Below are positions 36,169 to 46,876 of a stretch of 64,000 nucleotides of DNA, one piece after another. The notes under the pieces were generated by a model. It saw nothing but the letters and a program-made list of their open reading frames with translations, made no database searches and was not told the origin of the DNA. The stretch comes from Brenneria izadpanahii (GTDB lineage Bacteria; Pseudomonadota; Gammaproteobacteria; Enterobacterales; Enterobacteriaceae). The first letter of the stretch is position 1; each line of letters opens with the position of its first letter. Location of the stretch: positions 620,001-684,000 of the forward strand of contig NZ_CP050854.1 in NCBI RefSeq assembly GCF_017569925.1. The letters are read 5' to 3'. The translations under genes were made by a program, and so were the position numbers.

Positions 36169-36877
36169 TGCCAACCACATCGACGACAGATTGTCGATGT
36201 GGTCGCGCGTCCCCATCATCGCCATATTGATATTGAAAAAGGCCCGTTATCTTACGTCTGTTCGATGCGGGCCAACACATCGTTCGTTTCCTCTCTTATA
36301 GCATTCCGTCATAGAGCGACTTGCCCGTCAGGGCAATGCTTGATGTCGGGTACGTCTTGCTTCCTCGTTATTCCCGCGCAGGCCTGTCCCTTATCCATAA
36401 ATTCAGTGGAGCGTTTCGGGTTTGGCCGTGACCCGGCGTAAAAAATTATGCTGAGAAGAGAGCCGGCTTAGGATGAGCCGCCTGCGTCGGGCGCGTGCTG
36501 CGAAGTGGCATGAAAATGGCGGCACTGCGGCGCGCGAAACTGCCCTTGAGTGCGCATAAAAATGTGGCTAAGAAGCGGACGGGAAACGGTCTTCTCAGGA
36601 GCAACGAGGAGCGTCGGAATTTATGCTTTGCCATCGGTCTGATGGCTGTTTTTTGCTTGTATTGGCAAATAATCTGGATGTAGGGGTTGCCAAGGGACGA
36701 TAACGACTCCATAATGCCAGCCCTCCTTCCAAGGAGGGGATTGATTGAGACGTGACATTTTAATCCGTCGCCGTTTATCTTATCCCCGCTATCGCGTTGC
36801 CGAGGGGCTGTTTTTCACCCTGTTATTACTCTGTTTTTAATTAACCCATACAAAAAATAATAACTTTTTGAACAGAC

Positions 36878-36886
36878 TTATCCACA
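36878..36886 (+). promoter_or_regulatory. DnaA box (perfect TTATCCACA)
   Basis: This nonamer matches the R1 consensus exactly and is embedded in CACAGG-TTG-CCTGTG, a 15-bp inverted repeat. A second match, TTATACACA, lies at 37039-37047 on the same strand in the same AT-rich stretch. Confidence 0.45.
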
Positions 36887-37038
36887 GGTTGCCTGTGAAT
36901 GTTTTTCCCGCCGAGATATCTCTCTGACAAGACTGCATTTTTTATTTTATTGATATTTATAGATAATAATTAACTTATAAACGTTATCGCAATCACTTGT
37001 ACTTTTTGTGACAGTTGATTGTCAAAGAGTTTTTATAT

Positions 37039-37047
37039 TTATACACA
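37039..37047 (+). promoter_or_regulatory. DnaA-box match TTATACACA
   Basis: Fits TTATNCACA. It is 153 bp from the perfect box at 36878 and 38 bp before the end of queG. Function uncertain. Confidence 0.35.
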
Positions 37048-37084
37048 GGCGGGACGACAAGCGTGCGACACAAAATCTCATGGC

Positions 37085-38224
37085 TTATGCATCACGCGTC
37101 AATCCTTTCTCTACCGCGCGAATCAATCTTTTTTGTCGGGCGGGCTGAACCTCTATTTCCAGCGATGAGCGGCGCATTAGCTGTTGCCGAACGGCCCAGC
37201 GGATATGTTCGTCCAGCAGATCGCTTTCCCCCAGCCGGGTTTGCAACGCCAGCACAATCCGGTCCTGATAGGGGGCGTTTCCCAGCGCCACCGCGATATT
37301 GCGTAGCCAGCGTAGATGACCGATGCGGCGAATGGCGGAACCTTCCGTGACTCGCAGGAATTTATCTTCGCTCCAGCTGAACAACTCCAGCAACTCAGGG
37401 GTATGAAGCGCCGCTCGCGGACTAAAATCGGTTTCGTCCGTTAATTGAGAAAAGCGATTCCACGGGCAAATTAACTGGCAGTCATCGCATCCGTAGATAC
37501 GGTTTCCCATCAAAGGGCGCAATTCCTCAGGGATCGGGCCTTCAAGCTCGATCGTCAGATAAGAAATACAGCGTCGGGCGTCAACGGTATAGGGTTCGAC
37601 GATGGCGCCGGTAGGGCAGGTCGTCATGCAGGCCACACAGCGGCCGCACTGTTCTTCCTGAGGCTGATCGACAGGCAACGGCAGGTCGATCAGCAACTCG
37701 CCGAGAAAGAACCAAGAACCTGACTCGCGGTTTAATAGAAGTGAGTGCTTGCCAACCCATCCAAGACCGGCTTTGGCGGCCAGTGGACGCTCCATAATCG
37801 GCGCTGAGTCAACGAACGGGCGAAAATTCAGTTCGCCGCAGTAGCTTTGAATTTGGTCGCCGAGTTTTTTCAGGCGTTGGCGCAGCAGCTTGTGGTAATC
37901 GCGGCCCAACGCATAACGGCTGACGTAGCCCTTAAGCGGGTTTTTCAGCGTGCTGGCGAATGCCGCTTTCGCAGGCAGATAATTCATTCGCACGCTGATA
38001 ACGCGCAGCGTGCCAGGCAGCAGCTCATGCGGACGCGCCCGCAACATACCGTGACGCGCCATCCATGCCATTTCACCATGATACTGTTTGTCCAGCCATG
38101 CCTGTAGCTTCGGCTCTTCCCCAGATAAATCCGTGTCACAGATACCAACCTGCTGAAAGCCCAGAGATAGCCCCCATTGCTTGATAAGTTGTGCCAGTTC
38201 GCTGAGATCGTAGGGGTATGCCAT
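37085..38224 (-). CDS. queG: Epoxyqueuosine reductase
   Basis: This 379-residue protein catalyses the last step of queuosine tRNA modification, reducing epoxyqueuosine to queuosine with cobalamin and two 4Fe-4S clusters. The ferredoxin-like motif CGRCVACMTTCP and the second motif CDDCQLICPW are both present. RPFVDSAPIMERPLA, the conserved family block that contributes catalytic residues, lies near residue 130. It is divergent from nnr, as in E. coli. Full length (E. coli 379). Confidence 0.97.
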   Translation of the reverse strand: MAYPYDLSELAQLIKQWGLSLGFQQVGICDTDLSGEEPKLQAWLDKQYHGEMAWMARHGMLRARPHELLPGTLRVISVRMNYLPAKAAFASTLKNPLKGYVSRYALGRDYHKLLRQRLKKLGDQIQSYCGELNFRPFVDSAPIMERPLAAKAGLGWVGKHSLLLNRESGSWFFLGELLIDLPLPVDQPQEEQCGRCVACMTTCPTGAIVEPYTVDARRCISYLTIELEGPIPEELRPLMGNRIYGCDDCQLICPWNRFSQLTDETDFSPRAALHTPELLELFSWSEDKFLRVTEGSAIRRIGHLRWLRNIAVALGNAPYQDRIVLALQTRLGESDLLDEHIRWAVRQQLMRRSSLEIEVQPARQKRLIRAVEKGLTRDA

Positions 38225-38368
38225 GAGAAGCCGTAAAAGGAGTGGAGATCGGTTTATTTTACCATATTACGCTTTACAGGCCGATAGCGCGGGAAATCGC
38301 GCGAATTCTGGCGGTTGCCTGTATTGCTTGCTAAGTTGGAAGGATCTACTGAATCATAAGGGGGCGTG

Positions 38369-39873
38369 ATGGCTGACGACATAACCTGTGGATCTGATTT
38401 TGCTCTTCCACATACGGTATTTCAGGCGGAGTGGGTGCGTCATGAAGAGGTTAACGCAGCCCGCGAGACCGGGGTTTCAATGCACGAATTGATGCGGCGG
38501 GCGGGGGGGGCGACCTTTCAGATCGCCCGCCGTTATTATCCCGCCGCCCGAAACTGGCTGATATTGGCAGGGCACGGCAACAACGGCGGCGATGGTTACG
38601 TGGTCGCCCGTCTGGCGTTGGCCGCGGGCATCGTCCCTTATGTTATTGCCTGCAAGGGAAGCCGCGATTTACCTGAGGAGGCGCAGGGCGCCCGTCAGGC
38701 CTGGCTGGAACAGGGGGAACGATTCAGGACGCCGATGCGCCATGGCCTGACGATATCGATCTGATTATTGACGGTTTATTGGGAACCGGTCTGTCCAATG
38801 CGCCGCGTCCTCCTTATGACCATCTCATCGCTCAGGCAAACGCCCATCCCGCCCCCGTGATTGCTATCGATACGCCTTCCGGATTAAACGCTGAAACCGG
38901 GATGTGCGCGGGCAATGCCATTAATGCGGCGCATACGGTGACGTTCATTGCCCTGAAGCCGGGATTGTTGACCGGACGCGCTCGTGATTGCGTCGGTCGG
39001 CTGCACTATAACCCATTAGGGTTATCCGAATGGCTGGCGGAGCAGGCCGCACCGATACGGCGGCTATCGGCGGCGTTGCTTAGCGAATGGCTGAAGCCAC
39101 GGCGTCCGGGCGCGCACAAAGGCGATAACGGCCGCTTGCTGATTGTCGGCGGCAATTACGGCATGGGGGGCGCGGTATTTATGGCTGGAGAAGCGGCCTT
39201 GCGCAGCGGTTCCGGGTTGGTGCGAGTGCTTACTCACAAACAATATCTGTCGGCGTTGCTGACCTTCCGTCCGGAACTGATGGTGCAGGAACTGACGGGC
39301 GATACTTTGAGGCAGGGGCTGGAATGGGCCGATATTATCGTGATTGGTCCCGGTCTGGGGCAGGATGAATGGGGAAAAAATGCGCTGCGGCTGGCGGAAA
39401 ATTGTAACAAACCCATGTTATGGGATGCAGATGCGCTTAACCTGCTGGCAATCGATCCGCATAAGCGGCAGAATCGCGTGCTGACGCCGCATCCGGGCGA
39501 AGCGGCCCGTTTGTTGAATTGCCGTGTGTCTGATATTGAAAGTGATCGCTTACTTGCGGCGCAAAAACTGGTAAAACGCTATGGTGGCGTTGTTGTATTA
39601 AAAGGCGCAGGTACGGTGATTGCCGGTGAGCGGAACCAATTGGCCATTGCTGATGTGGGAAACCCAGGAATGGCGACGGGCGGCATGGGCGACGTGCTGT
39701 CCGGGATTATCGGCGGTTTGCTGGCGCAAAAACTATCGCTGTATGATGCCGCCTGCGCGGGGTGCGTCGTTCACGGCGCGGCGGCCGACCGGCTGGCTGT
39801 ACAGCGAGGAACCCGGGGTATGTTGGCAACCGATTTGATGCCTGTGTTGTCCCGATATGTCAATCCCGAATAG
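38369..39873 (+). pseudogene. nnr: Bifunctional NAD(P)H-hydrate epimerase/dehydratase, frameshifted
   Basis: Nnr repairs hydrated NAD(P)H. The epimerase half begins at 38369 and contains LAGHGNNGGDGYVVAR, but the frame stops at 38762 after RHGLTISI. The rest of the protein continues in another frame up to 39873: IDGLLGTGLSN, then the ADP-dependent dehydratase half with DADALNLLA, TPHPGEAARLL and NPGMATGGMGDVLSG. Adding one G to the five-G run at 38713-38717 joins the two frames seamlessly, giving GTIQDADAPWPDDIDLIID across the junction. The second half has no good start of its own. Either the gene is inactivated, or the run slips, or this is a sequencing error. It is followed by tsaE after 20 bp. 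Confidence 0.9.
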
Positions 39874-39893
39874 ATACCCTTAGAAAAGACAGA

Positions 39894-40373
39894 ATGAAAA
39901 AAATCGAGTTACCTCTGCCGGATGAGGCAGCAACCATCGCGTTAGGCGCTGCGCTGGCCAAAGCCTGTGAAAGCGCCTGTGTTATTCATCTATATGGCGA
40001 TCTCGGCGCGGGGAAAACAACCTTCAGCCGGGGTTTTTTACAAGCGTTGGGGCATCAGGGAAATGTGAAAAGCCCAACTTATACTTTGGTTGAGCCTTAT
40101 GCGTTATCCCCCCTGGCGGTATACCATTTCGATCTTTACCGTCTGGCCGATCCTGAGGAGCTTGAGTTCATGGGGATCCGTGATTATCTGGATCAGGATG
40201 CGATTTGCCTGATTGAATGGCCGCAGCAAGGGGCCGGCATATTACCGGCGGCCGACCTGGAGCTGCATCTGCATTATCAGGAGCAAGGCCGGCGGGCCGG
40301 GCTGTCTGCCGTTTCCTCTCCGGGGGAGTCTATTCTGGCGCGGTTGGCTAGTCAGTTGGGGATAACAGCATAA
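39894..40373 (+). CDS. tsaE: tRNA threonylcarbamoyladenosine biosynthesis ATPase TsaE
   Basis: This 159-residue P-loop ATPase works with TsaB, TsaC and TsaD to form t6A37 in tRNAs reading ANN codons. The Walker A motif is GDLGAGKTT (about residue 36), and KSPTYTLVE and FDLYRL follow as in all TsaE proteins. I use the ATG at 39894 (MKKIELPL) because homologues begin there; the longer open frame overlaps nnr. Its stop overlaps the amiB start by one base, so translation is probably coupled. Confidence 0.96.
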   Translation: MKKIELPLPDEAATIALGAALAKACESACVIHLYGDLGAGKTTFSRGFLQALGHQGNVKSPTYTLVEPYALSPLAVYHFDLYRLADPEELEFMGIRDYLDQDAICLIEWPQQGAGILPAADLELHLHYQEQGRRAGLSAVSSPGESILARLASQLGITA

Positions 40374-42076
40374 TGATGAGCCGTATGATTAAACTGTTCG
40401 TCTGGTCGTGGCTGATGATGTTCGCCGGCGCGGTTTGGGCCGCCAATTTGTCTGATATTAAAGTAGATAACGCCGCCGCTCAGGCAACCGTGAGCCTGAG
40501 TTTTAGCGGTCAGCCCATTTACGCCTTCTTTCCTTTAAGCAACCCAGCCAGAGTCGTGATTGATATCCGTCAGTCGGTGCTGGTTCAGGGATTGCCGCTG
40601 GAGTTCAGCGGACAAAATCTGATTAAGCGCATCCGTACCAGCAATGCTCAGGATGCGCAAAGCGTACGCCTGGTGTTGGATTTAACGCAAGCGGCCAGAA
40701 CGCGGGCGGTGACGCAGAAAACGGCTAATGGCCACACCGTGGTTTTTACCTTGGTCGGCGACAAACCCAAGCCCAGGCCCGCGCAAAGCGCGCCAGCCGT
40801 AACGCGTGAAGCGCGCCCGGCGAAGTCTGAACCGGCTCCGACTAAAAACCCGTTTAATAACAAGCCAACGCTGGTAGTGAATAGCAATGCCTCGGCAAGA
40901 ACGACGGCGCGCACCAGCGGCAATAGCGACGATCGGGTGGTGGTTGCCATTGATGCCGGGCATGGCGGCCAGGATCCCGGCGCCATCGGCCTGAACGGGC
41001 TGCGTGAAAAAGATGTCACCATCGCCATCGCCCGTAAGCTGCAAAGTTTGTTGAGCAACGATCCCGCCTTTAAGCCGGTATTGACGCGCAACGGGGATTA
41101 TTTTATTTCGGTGATGGGGCGCTCCGACGTCGCGCGTAAGCAGGGCGCCAATATCCTGGTGTCCATTCATGCGGACGCCGCGCCGAATCGCAGCGCGACC
41201 GGGGCTTCGGTATGGGTTTTATCCAACCGCCGGGCGAACAGCGAAATGGCCGGTTGGCTGGAACAGCATGAGAAGCAGTCCGAGCTGTTGGGCGGCGCCG
41301 GCGATTTGCTGGCGAATAACAGCGCCGATCCTTACTTAAGCCAGGCGGTGCTGGATCTGCAGTTTGGTCACTCGCAGCGTGTCGGCTATGATGTCGCGAT
41401 CAAAGTGCTGAATGAACTCCAGCGCGTCGGCGGGTTGCATAAACCCCGGCCTGAGCATGCCAGTTTGGGGGTATTGCGCTCGCCGGATATTCCTTCGCTG
41501 CTGGTCGAAACCGGATTTATCAGTAATGTGGCGGAAGAGCGTTTGTTGGGAAGCGGCGCTTACCAGGAAAAAATCGCCAATGCAATTTATCGCGGGGTGA
41601 AGAGCTACTTCCAGACGCATCCTCTGCAACCCGTCCCAAAGCAGGAAAAGCACCCGGCTCCGCCAGCGACAAGTAGCGCTTCCACCGCCGCCCCGGCCGG
41701 CGCCCCTGCGGCGAAGGCCAGCGGCAGTAGCGTCATTCGCCATACGGTTGCGCGCGGTGAAACGCTGTCGGCCATTGCGGCCCGTTATGGCGTAAGCATG
41801 TCGGCGATCCGCGGTGCGAATAAGCTGAATAAAGATATTGTGTGGGTCGGACAGCGGTTAAACATTCCAACCGCCGGGGCAAAACAGACGCAGACGGCGG
41901 CAGCGGCCGGCAGCAAAAAAGCCGCCCCTATCGTCAGGCATAAAGTGGTACGCGGCGATACCCTGAGCGCGATTGCTGACCGTTATGGGGTCAGTATGAA
42001 AGAGATTCAGCGGGCAAATGATATGAACTCAGGAACCGTTCAGCTCGGTCAGACGTTGGTGATTCCTTCGGCCTGA
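40373..42076 (+). CDS. amiB: N-acetylmuramoyl-L-alanine amidase AmiB with two LysM repeats
   Basis: This 567-residue periplasmic amidase cleaves peptidoglycan stem peptides at the septum and is normally activated by EnvC. A signal peptide (to VWAA, about 24) is followed by an AMIN domain (about 25-130), a Pro/Ala/Lys linker, and a zinc amidase_3 domain: [12 protein letters not shown] (His), [14 protein letters not shown] (His) and ETGFISN with the catalytic Glu. Two LysM domains close the protein: [19 protein letters not shown] and [20 protein letters not shown]. coli AmiB is shorter (445 residues). Start may be 40373, 40376 or 40385. Confidence 0.95.
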   Translation: MMSRMIKLFVWSWLMMFAGAVWAANLSDIKVDNAAAQATVSLSFSGQPIYAFFPLSNPARVVIDIRQSVLVQGLPLEFSGQNLIKRIRTSNAQDAQSVRLVLDLTQAARTRAVTQKTANGHTVVFTLVGDKPKPRPAQSAPAVTREARPAKSEPAPTKNPFNNKPTLVVNSNASARTTARTSGNSDDRVVVAIDAGHGGQDPGAIGLNGLREKDVTIAIARKLQSLLSNDPAFKPVLTRNGDYFISVMGRSDVARKQGANILVSIHADAAPNRSATGASVWVLSNRRANSEMAGWLEQHEKQSELLGGAGDLLANNSADPYLSQAVLDLQFGHSQRVGYDVAIKVLNELQRVGGLHKPRPEHASLGVLRSPDIPSLLVETGFISNVAEERLLGSGAYQEKIANAIYRGVKSYFQTHPLQPVPKQEKHPAPPATSSASTAAPAGAPAAKASGSSVIRHTVARGETLSAIAARYGVSMSAIRGANKLNKDIVWVGQRLNIPTAGAKQTQTAAAAGSKKAAPIVRHKVVRGDTLSAIADRYGVSMKEIQRANDMNSGTVQLGQTLVIPSA

Positions 42077-42125
42077 ATCTCTTTTCATCCTGAGTTTTCA
42101 TTTTGTTAATGTAAGAGGGTATGCC

Positions 42126-44069
42126 ATGTCGATTCAGGTTCTACCACCGCAATTGGCTAATCAGATCGCTGCCGGAGAAGTGGTGGAACGGCCGGCGTCG
42201 GTTGTGAAAGAGCTGGTGGAAAATAGTCTGGACGCTGGCGCGACCCGTATCGATATTGAAATAGAGCGCGGCGGCGCCAAATTGATTCGTATCCGCGACA
42301 ACGGCGCTGGCATCGGCAAAGATGATCTGACGCTGGCGCTGGCGCGGCATGCGACCAGTAAAATTTCAACGCTCGACGATCTGGAAGCCATCGTCAGTCT
42401 GGGGTTTCGCGGGGAAGCGCTGGCCAGCATCAGCTCGGTGTCCCGTCTTACGCTGACGTCGCGCACCGCACAGCAGTCTGAGGCGTGGCAGGCCTATGCC
42501 GAAGGACGCGATATGGCGGTTACGGTTAAGCCGGCCGCGCATCCTGTCGGCACTACGCTGGAAGTGCTCGATCTGTTTTACAATACGCCCGCCCGGCGTA
42601 AGTTTATGCGTACCGAAAAGACCGAGTTTTCGCATATTGATGAAGTGGTGCGGCGCATCGCTCTGGCGCGCTTTGACATCGCCATTACGCTGCACCATAA
42701 CGGTAAGCTGATCCGGCAGTATCGGCCCGCGCCCGATGCCTCCCAGCATGAGCGCCGGTTGGGCAGCATCTGCGGCAGCGCTTTTTTACAGCACGCGCTG
42801 GCGGTGTCATGGCAGCATGATGACTTGACCATCCACGGCTGGGTAGCCGATCCCGCCGGAGCCAAGCATCTGCCCGACATGCAATATTGCTACGTTAATC
42901 AGCGTATGATGCGCGATCGATTGATCAATCATGCAATTCGCCAGGCTTATCAGGATCAGCTTAAAGACGATCAGCAGCCCGCGTATGTTCTCTATCTGGA
43001 GGTCGATCCGCATCAGGTTGATGTCAATGTGCATCCCGCCAAGCACGAAGTCCGCTTTCATCAGGCGCGTCTGGTGCATGATTTTATTTATCAGGCGGTG
43101 ATGACGGTATTGCAGCAGGCGTCTGCGCCGGGACTGGGGATGTCGGAGCCGGGAACCGAACAGCCTATACAGTGGCAGCAGGAAAACCGCACCGCGGCCG
43201 GCGAAAACCATTTTGCCCAGCCGTCCTCATCTCCGGCGGCGAGAGGTTCCGCTCAACGTTCCGGCAATGCTCGCGAGACGCCGCATCCTGGATATCCCGC
43301 CGGGGCGGCGTATCAGAAAAAGCAGGGCGAGCTGTACCGGAAGCTGCTGCAACCGCTCGAATCAGCAGACGCTCTTTCCCGGCGTGCGGCGGCGGAAACG
43401 GTCGTTGTTCCTCCGCCGCCTGAGTCTTCCGCCATCCCGCGCAATATCCAGGCCGAAGTTGAGGCGCCAACGGAGAAATCCGTGACTGTCCCGGTATCGC
43501 CGCTGGAGAGCAACGCCAGCGGATTTGGACGGGTTTTAACCGTCTATCCGCCGTGTTATGCCCTGCTGGAATACCGTAATGGCTTGGCGTTGCTGTCATT
43601 ATCCGTCGCGGAGCGCTATCTGAAGCAGGCGCAGCTTACGCCTGCTGAAGATGGGTTACGCCCGCAGCCGCTGTTGATTCCCCAACGTCTGTCGTTGAAT
43701 AAATCCGAGCTGGCCGTGTTGGCTAGATTCCAGCCGCTGTTGGCGGTTTTTGGTATCGATATTCTTGTCGAGTCGCAGCGCGCCACGTTGCGGGCGGTAC
43801 CTTTACCATTACGCCAACAAAATTTACAAAACTTGATCTCTGAACTGTTAGGCTATCTGGCCGATTGTAAAACGCTGGAGCCGGACGTTCTGGCCGCGTG
43901 GATGGCAATCCGGTTAAGTCGCGAACAGGAAAACTGGAATCATTCTCAGGCCATACAATTATTAACGGATGTAGAGCGGCTTTGCCCGCAGTTGGCGAAG
44001 GCTCCTCCGAGTGAACTTTTATATCCGATGGATATCAATACTGCCATCAAGGCACTGAAGCATGAGTGA
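42126..44069 (+). CDS. mutL: DNA mismatch repair protein MutL
   Basis: This 647-residue GHKL ATPase links MutS mismatch recognition to MutH and UvrD. ATP-binding motifs are visible: [12 protein letters not shown] (motif I), DNGAGI (II), and [16 protein letters not shown] (III). NTPARRKF and [13 protein letters not shown] follow in the N-terminal half. The linker (about 340-450) is variable and Pro/Ala rich. The C-terminal dimerisation domain lacks the DQHA(X)2E(X)4E endonuclease motif, as expected in organisms that use MutH. The stop overlaps miaA by 8 bp. Confidence 0.98.
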   Translation: MSIQVLPPQLANQIAAGEVVERPASVVKELVENSLDAGATRIDIEIERGGAKLIRIRDNGAGIGKDDLTLALARHATSKISTLDDLEAIVSLGFRGEALASISSVSRLTLTSRTAQQSEAWQAYAEGRDMAVTVKPAAHPVGTTLEVLDLFYNTPARRKFMRTEKTEFSHIDEVVRRIALARFDIAITLHHNGKLIRQYRPAPDASQHERRLGSICGSAFLQHALAVSWQHDDLTIHGWVADPAGAKHLPDMQYCYVNQRMMRDRLINHAIRQAYQDQLKDDQQPAYVLYLEVDPHQVDVNVHPAKHEVRFHQARLVHDFIYQAVMTVLQQASAPGLGMSEPGTEQPIQWQQENRTAAGENHFAQPSSSPAARGSAQRSGNARETPHPGYPAGAAYQKKQGELYRKLLQPLESADALSRRAAAETVVVPPPPESSAIPRNIQAEVEAPTEKSVTVPVSPLESNASGFGRVLTVYPPCYALLEYRNGLALLSLSVAERYLKQAQLTPAEDGLRPQPLLIPQRLSLNKSELAVLARFQPLLAVFGIDILVESQRATLRAVPLPLRQQNLQNLISELLGYLADCKTLEPDVLAAWMAIRLSREQENWNHSQAIQLLTDVERLCPQLAKAPPSELLYPMDINTAIKALKHE

Positions 44070-45003
44070 TTTTGCAACGACGCCGCATCCGCCCGCGATT
44101 TTTATCATGGGGCCGACGGCGTCAGGAAAAACGGCGCTGGCGATGGCGCTACGTCAACATCTGCCGGTGGAGTTGATTAGCGTTGACTCCGCCCTTATCT
44201 ATAAGGGAATGGATGTCGGCACCGCCAAGCCGAATGCGGACGAATTGGCGCAGGCGCCGCACCGCCTGATAGACATTCTTGACCCGGCTGAATCCTATTC
44301 AGCCGCCGATTTCCGGCGGGATGCCCTGAAAGAAATGGCGCAAATCAGCGCCGCCGGACGGATCCCCTTGTTGGTGGGGGGAACGATGCTTTACTTCAAG
44401 GCCTTGCTTGAGGGGCTATCGCCGCTGCCTTCCGCCGATGCGGAGGTTAGGCAACGTATAGAAGCGCAGGCGAAAGAAGTCGGCTGGGAGGCGATGCATC
44501 GGCAGTTATGTGAGATAGATCCGGTTGCCGCGACTCGGATTCATCCAAATGATCCGCAGAGACTCTCGCGGGCACTGGAAGTTTTTTTCGTTTCAGGTAA
44601 CACTTTAACTGAACTGACAAAAACGACTGGAGAAGCGCTGCCTTATAACGTTCATCAGTTCGCCATCGCTCCGGCGACGCGCGAATTGCTGCATCAGCGT
44701 ATCGAGCTGCGTTTTCACCAGATGTTAACGTCGGGTTTTGAGGCGGAGGCGCGGGTCCTTTTTGCCCGAAGTGACTTGCATAAGGATTTGCCTTCCATTC
44801 GTTGTGTCGGTTACCGCCAGATGTGGTCATATTTATCGGGCGAAATTGATTACGATGAGATGGTTTATCGGGGAATCTGTGCGACACGTCAGTTAGCCAA
44901 ACGGCAAATGACCTGGTTGCGTGGTTGGGACGGCGTCTGCTGGCTGGATAGCGATAAGCCGCAGGAAGCGTTAGACAAGGTAATACAGGTTGTTAGTGCA
45001 TAG
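44062..45003 (+). CDS. miaA: tRNA dimethylallyltransferase
   Basis: This 313-residue enzyme transfers the dimethylallyl group to A37 of tRNAs reading UNN codons. The P-loop is [11 protein letters not shown] (about residue 17), with the conserved [16 protein letters not shown] and [14 protein letters not shown] blocks. RCVGYRQMW and [13 protein letters not shown] follow in the C-terminal half. It overlaps mutL and precedes hfq, as in E. coli. Confidence 0.98.
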   Translation: MSDFATTPHPPAIFIMGPTASGKTALAMALRQHLPVELISVDSALIYKGMDVGTAKPNADELAQAPHRLIDILDPAESYSAADFRRDALKEMAQISAAGRIPLLVGGTMLYFKALLEGLSPLPSADAEVRQRIEAQAKEVGWEAMHRQLCEIDPVAATRIHPNDPQRLSRALEVFFVSGNTLTELTKTTGEALPYNVHQFAIAPATRELLHQRIELRFHQMLTSGFEAEARVLFARSDLHKDLPSIRCVGYRQMWSYLSGEIDYDEMVYRGICATRQLAKRQMTWLRGWDGVCWLDSDKPQEALDKVIQVVSA

Positions 45004-45104
45004 GTTGGGTGATTGTGTACAATTGGTGAGTCTCAGCGCATAAATTTTTTACATCGTTATTTTAGGGCCCTATGGGTTCTTTGTTACAAACAACAAACAA
45101 ATAA

Positions 45105-45413
<309 letters not shown>

Positions 45414-45428
45414 AGCGTATTGTCAATT

Positions 45429-45482
45429 CACCATAGCGGGGGGAAGAACTCATCATATCAATCCCCCGCTGTGGTGTTTTTT
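45429..45482 (+). terminator. Terminator between hfq and hflX
   Basis: CACCATAGCGGGGG pairs with CCCCCGCTGTGGTG (14 bp, one G-T wobble) and is followed by six T. Read-through would still be needed for co-transcription with hflX. Confidence 0.9.
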
Positions 45483-45504
45483 GAGCATTTGAGAGGTTAT
45501 CCGC

Positions 45505-46785
45505 TTGTTTGACCGTTATGAAGCCGGTGAACGGGCCATACTTGTTCATATTTACTTCTCGCAAGATAAAGATACAGAAGATCTGCTGGAGTTTGAGTCT
45601 CTGGTCTCTTCTGCCGGAATTGAATCACTGCAGGTAATTACCGGCAGCCGTAAGGCTCCCCATCCCAAGTATTTTGTTGGCGAAGGCAAAGCCGAAGAAA
45701 TTGCTCAGGCAGTAAAAGATACCGATGCTTTCGTGGTGCTGTTTGATCACGCGCTGACTCCTGCCCAGGAACGTAATCTGGAGCGTATATGCGAGTGCCG
45801 GGTGATCGACCGTACCGGACTGATTTTGGATATTTTCGCCCAGCGCGCGCGAACCCACGAAGGTAAATTACAGGTGGAACTGGCGCAGTTGCGTCATCTC
45901 GCCACTCGGTTAGTTCGTGGCTGGACGCACCTTGAGCGGCAGAAAGGGGGCATCGGTTTGCGCGGCCCGGGGGAAACCCAGCTTGAAACCGACCGCCGTT
46001 TGCTGCGTAATCGTATCAGCCAGATTTTGTCCCGTCTTGAACGGGTGGAAAAACAGCGCGAGCAGGGCCGCAGATCGCGAGTTCGCGCCGATGTGCCGAC
46101 GGTTTCACTGGTGGGATATACCAACGCCGGGAAATCCACGCTGTTTAATAAGATAACGTCGGCGGACGTGTATGCCGCCGACCAGCTATTTGCCACGCTG
46201 GATCCGACATTGCGCCGAATTGAGGTAGATGATGTCGGTGATACGGTGTTGGCGGATACCGTAGGTTTTATCCGGCAGTTACCGCACGATCTGGTGGCTG
46301 CGTTTAAGGCTACATTACAGGAGACGCGTCAGGCTTCTCTGTTATTGCATGTTGTGGACGCCGCCGATCCTCGTCTTGACGAGAATATCGATGCGGTAGA
46401 TACCGTGTTGAAGGAAATTGAAGCTGACGAAGTTCCCGTGCTGTTAGTAATGAACAAGATCGATATGCTGGAAGGTTTCGTTCCGCGTATCGATCGCAAC
46501 GAAGAAAATTTACCGGTCAGAGTCTGGCTTTCAGCACAAACCGGTGAAGGTATTCCGTTGCTATTTCAAGCGCTGACCGAGCGGTTGTCCGGGGAGATCG
46601 CCCAATACTCATTGAGTCTTCCCCCTCAGGCCGGACGTCTGCGCAGCCGTTTTTACCAGCTTCAGGCAATAGAAAAAGAATGGATTGAAGATGACGGGCA
46701 TATCGGTTTGGTGATTCGTATGCCGATTGCTGATTGGCGTCGTCTTTGTAAACAAGAGCAGGAACTGACGGATTATGTTGTCTGA
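45505..46785 (+). CDS. hflX: Ribosome-associated GTPase HflX
   Basis: This 426-residue GTPase splits stalled 70S ribosomes under stress. G motifs: [12 protein letters not shown] (G1, about 204), DTVGFI (G3) and NKID (G4). The N-terminal HflX domain ([32 protein letters not shown]) precedes it. Translation begins at a TTG at 45505 (MFDRYEAGE), the same point as homologues; there is no closer ATG. Confidence 0.97.
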   Translation: MFDRYEAGERAILVHIYFSQDKDTEDLLEFESLVSSAGIESLQVITGSRKAPHPKYFVGEGKAEEIAQAVKDTDAFVVLFDHALTPAQERNLERICECRVIDRTGLILDIFAQRARTHEGKLQVELAQLRHLATRLVRGWTHLERQKGGIGLRGPGETQLETDRRLLRNRISQILSRLERVEKQREQGRRSRVRADVPTVSLVGYTNAGKSTLFNKITSADVYAADQLFATLDPTLRRIEVDDVGDTVLADTVGFIRQLPHDLVAAFKATLQETRQASLLLHVVDAADPRLDENIDAVDTVLKEIEADEVPVLLVMNKIDMLEGFVPRIDRNEENLPVRVWLSAQTGEGIPLLFQALTERLSGEIAQYSLSLPPQAGRLRSRFYQLQAIEKEWIEDDGHIGLVIRMPIADWRRLCKQEQELTDYVV

Positions 46786-46876
46786 CTGGCAGAAACGGTC
46801 TAAACGGCGAAATAGTTCGACGGACTCTGGGATATTGAACCTGAAGAACACCTATCATAAAGAATGGAGCTAAAAC

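Larger units (their letters stand above)
36169..37084. other. 916-bp gene-free region between ahpF and queG
   Basis: A 10-bp stem CCACATCGAC / GTCGATGTGG (36175-36202) follows ahpF and may terminate it. A REP-like piece TTATTCCCGCGCAGGC lies at 36368-36383. A 62-codon plus frame and an 88-codon minus frame overlap at 36446-36712 without motifs; I read them as non-coding. The right 200 bp are very AT-rich and hold two DnaA-box matches, listed separately. Confidence 0.5.

Noticed and set aside
36446..36712. Overlapping 62- and 88-codon frames after ahpF
   Set aside because: Low-complexity basic sequences on both strands without motifs; probably repeat-derived non-coding DNA.
36840..37084. AT-rich region with DnaA boxes considered as chromosomal origin
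   Set aside because: Only two boxes, no GATC cluster and no 13-mer repeats; it is not next to mnmG/mioC or dnaA.
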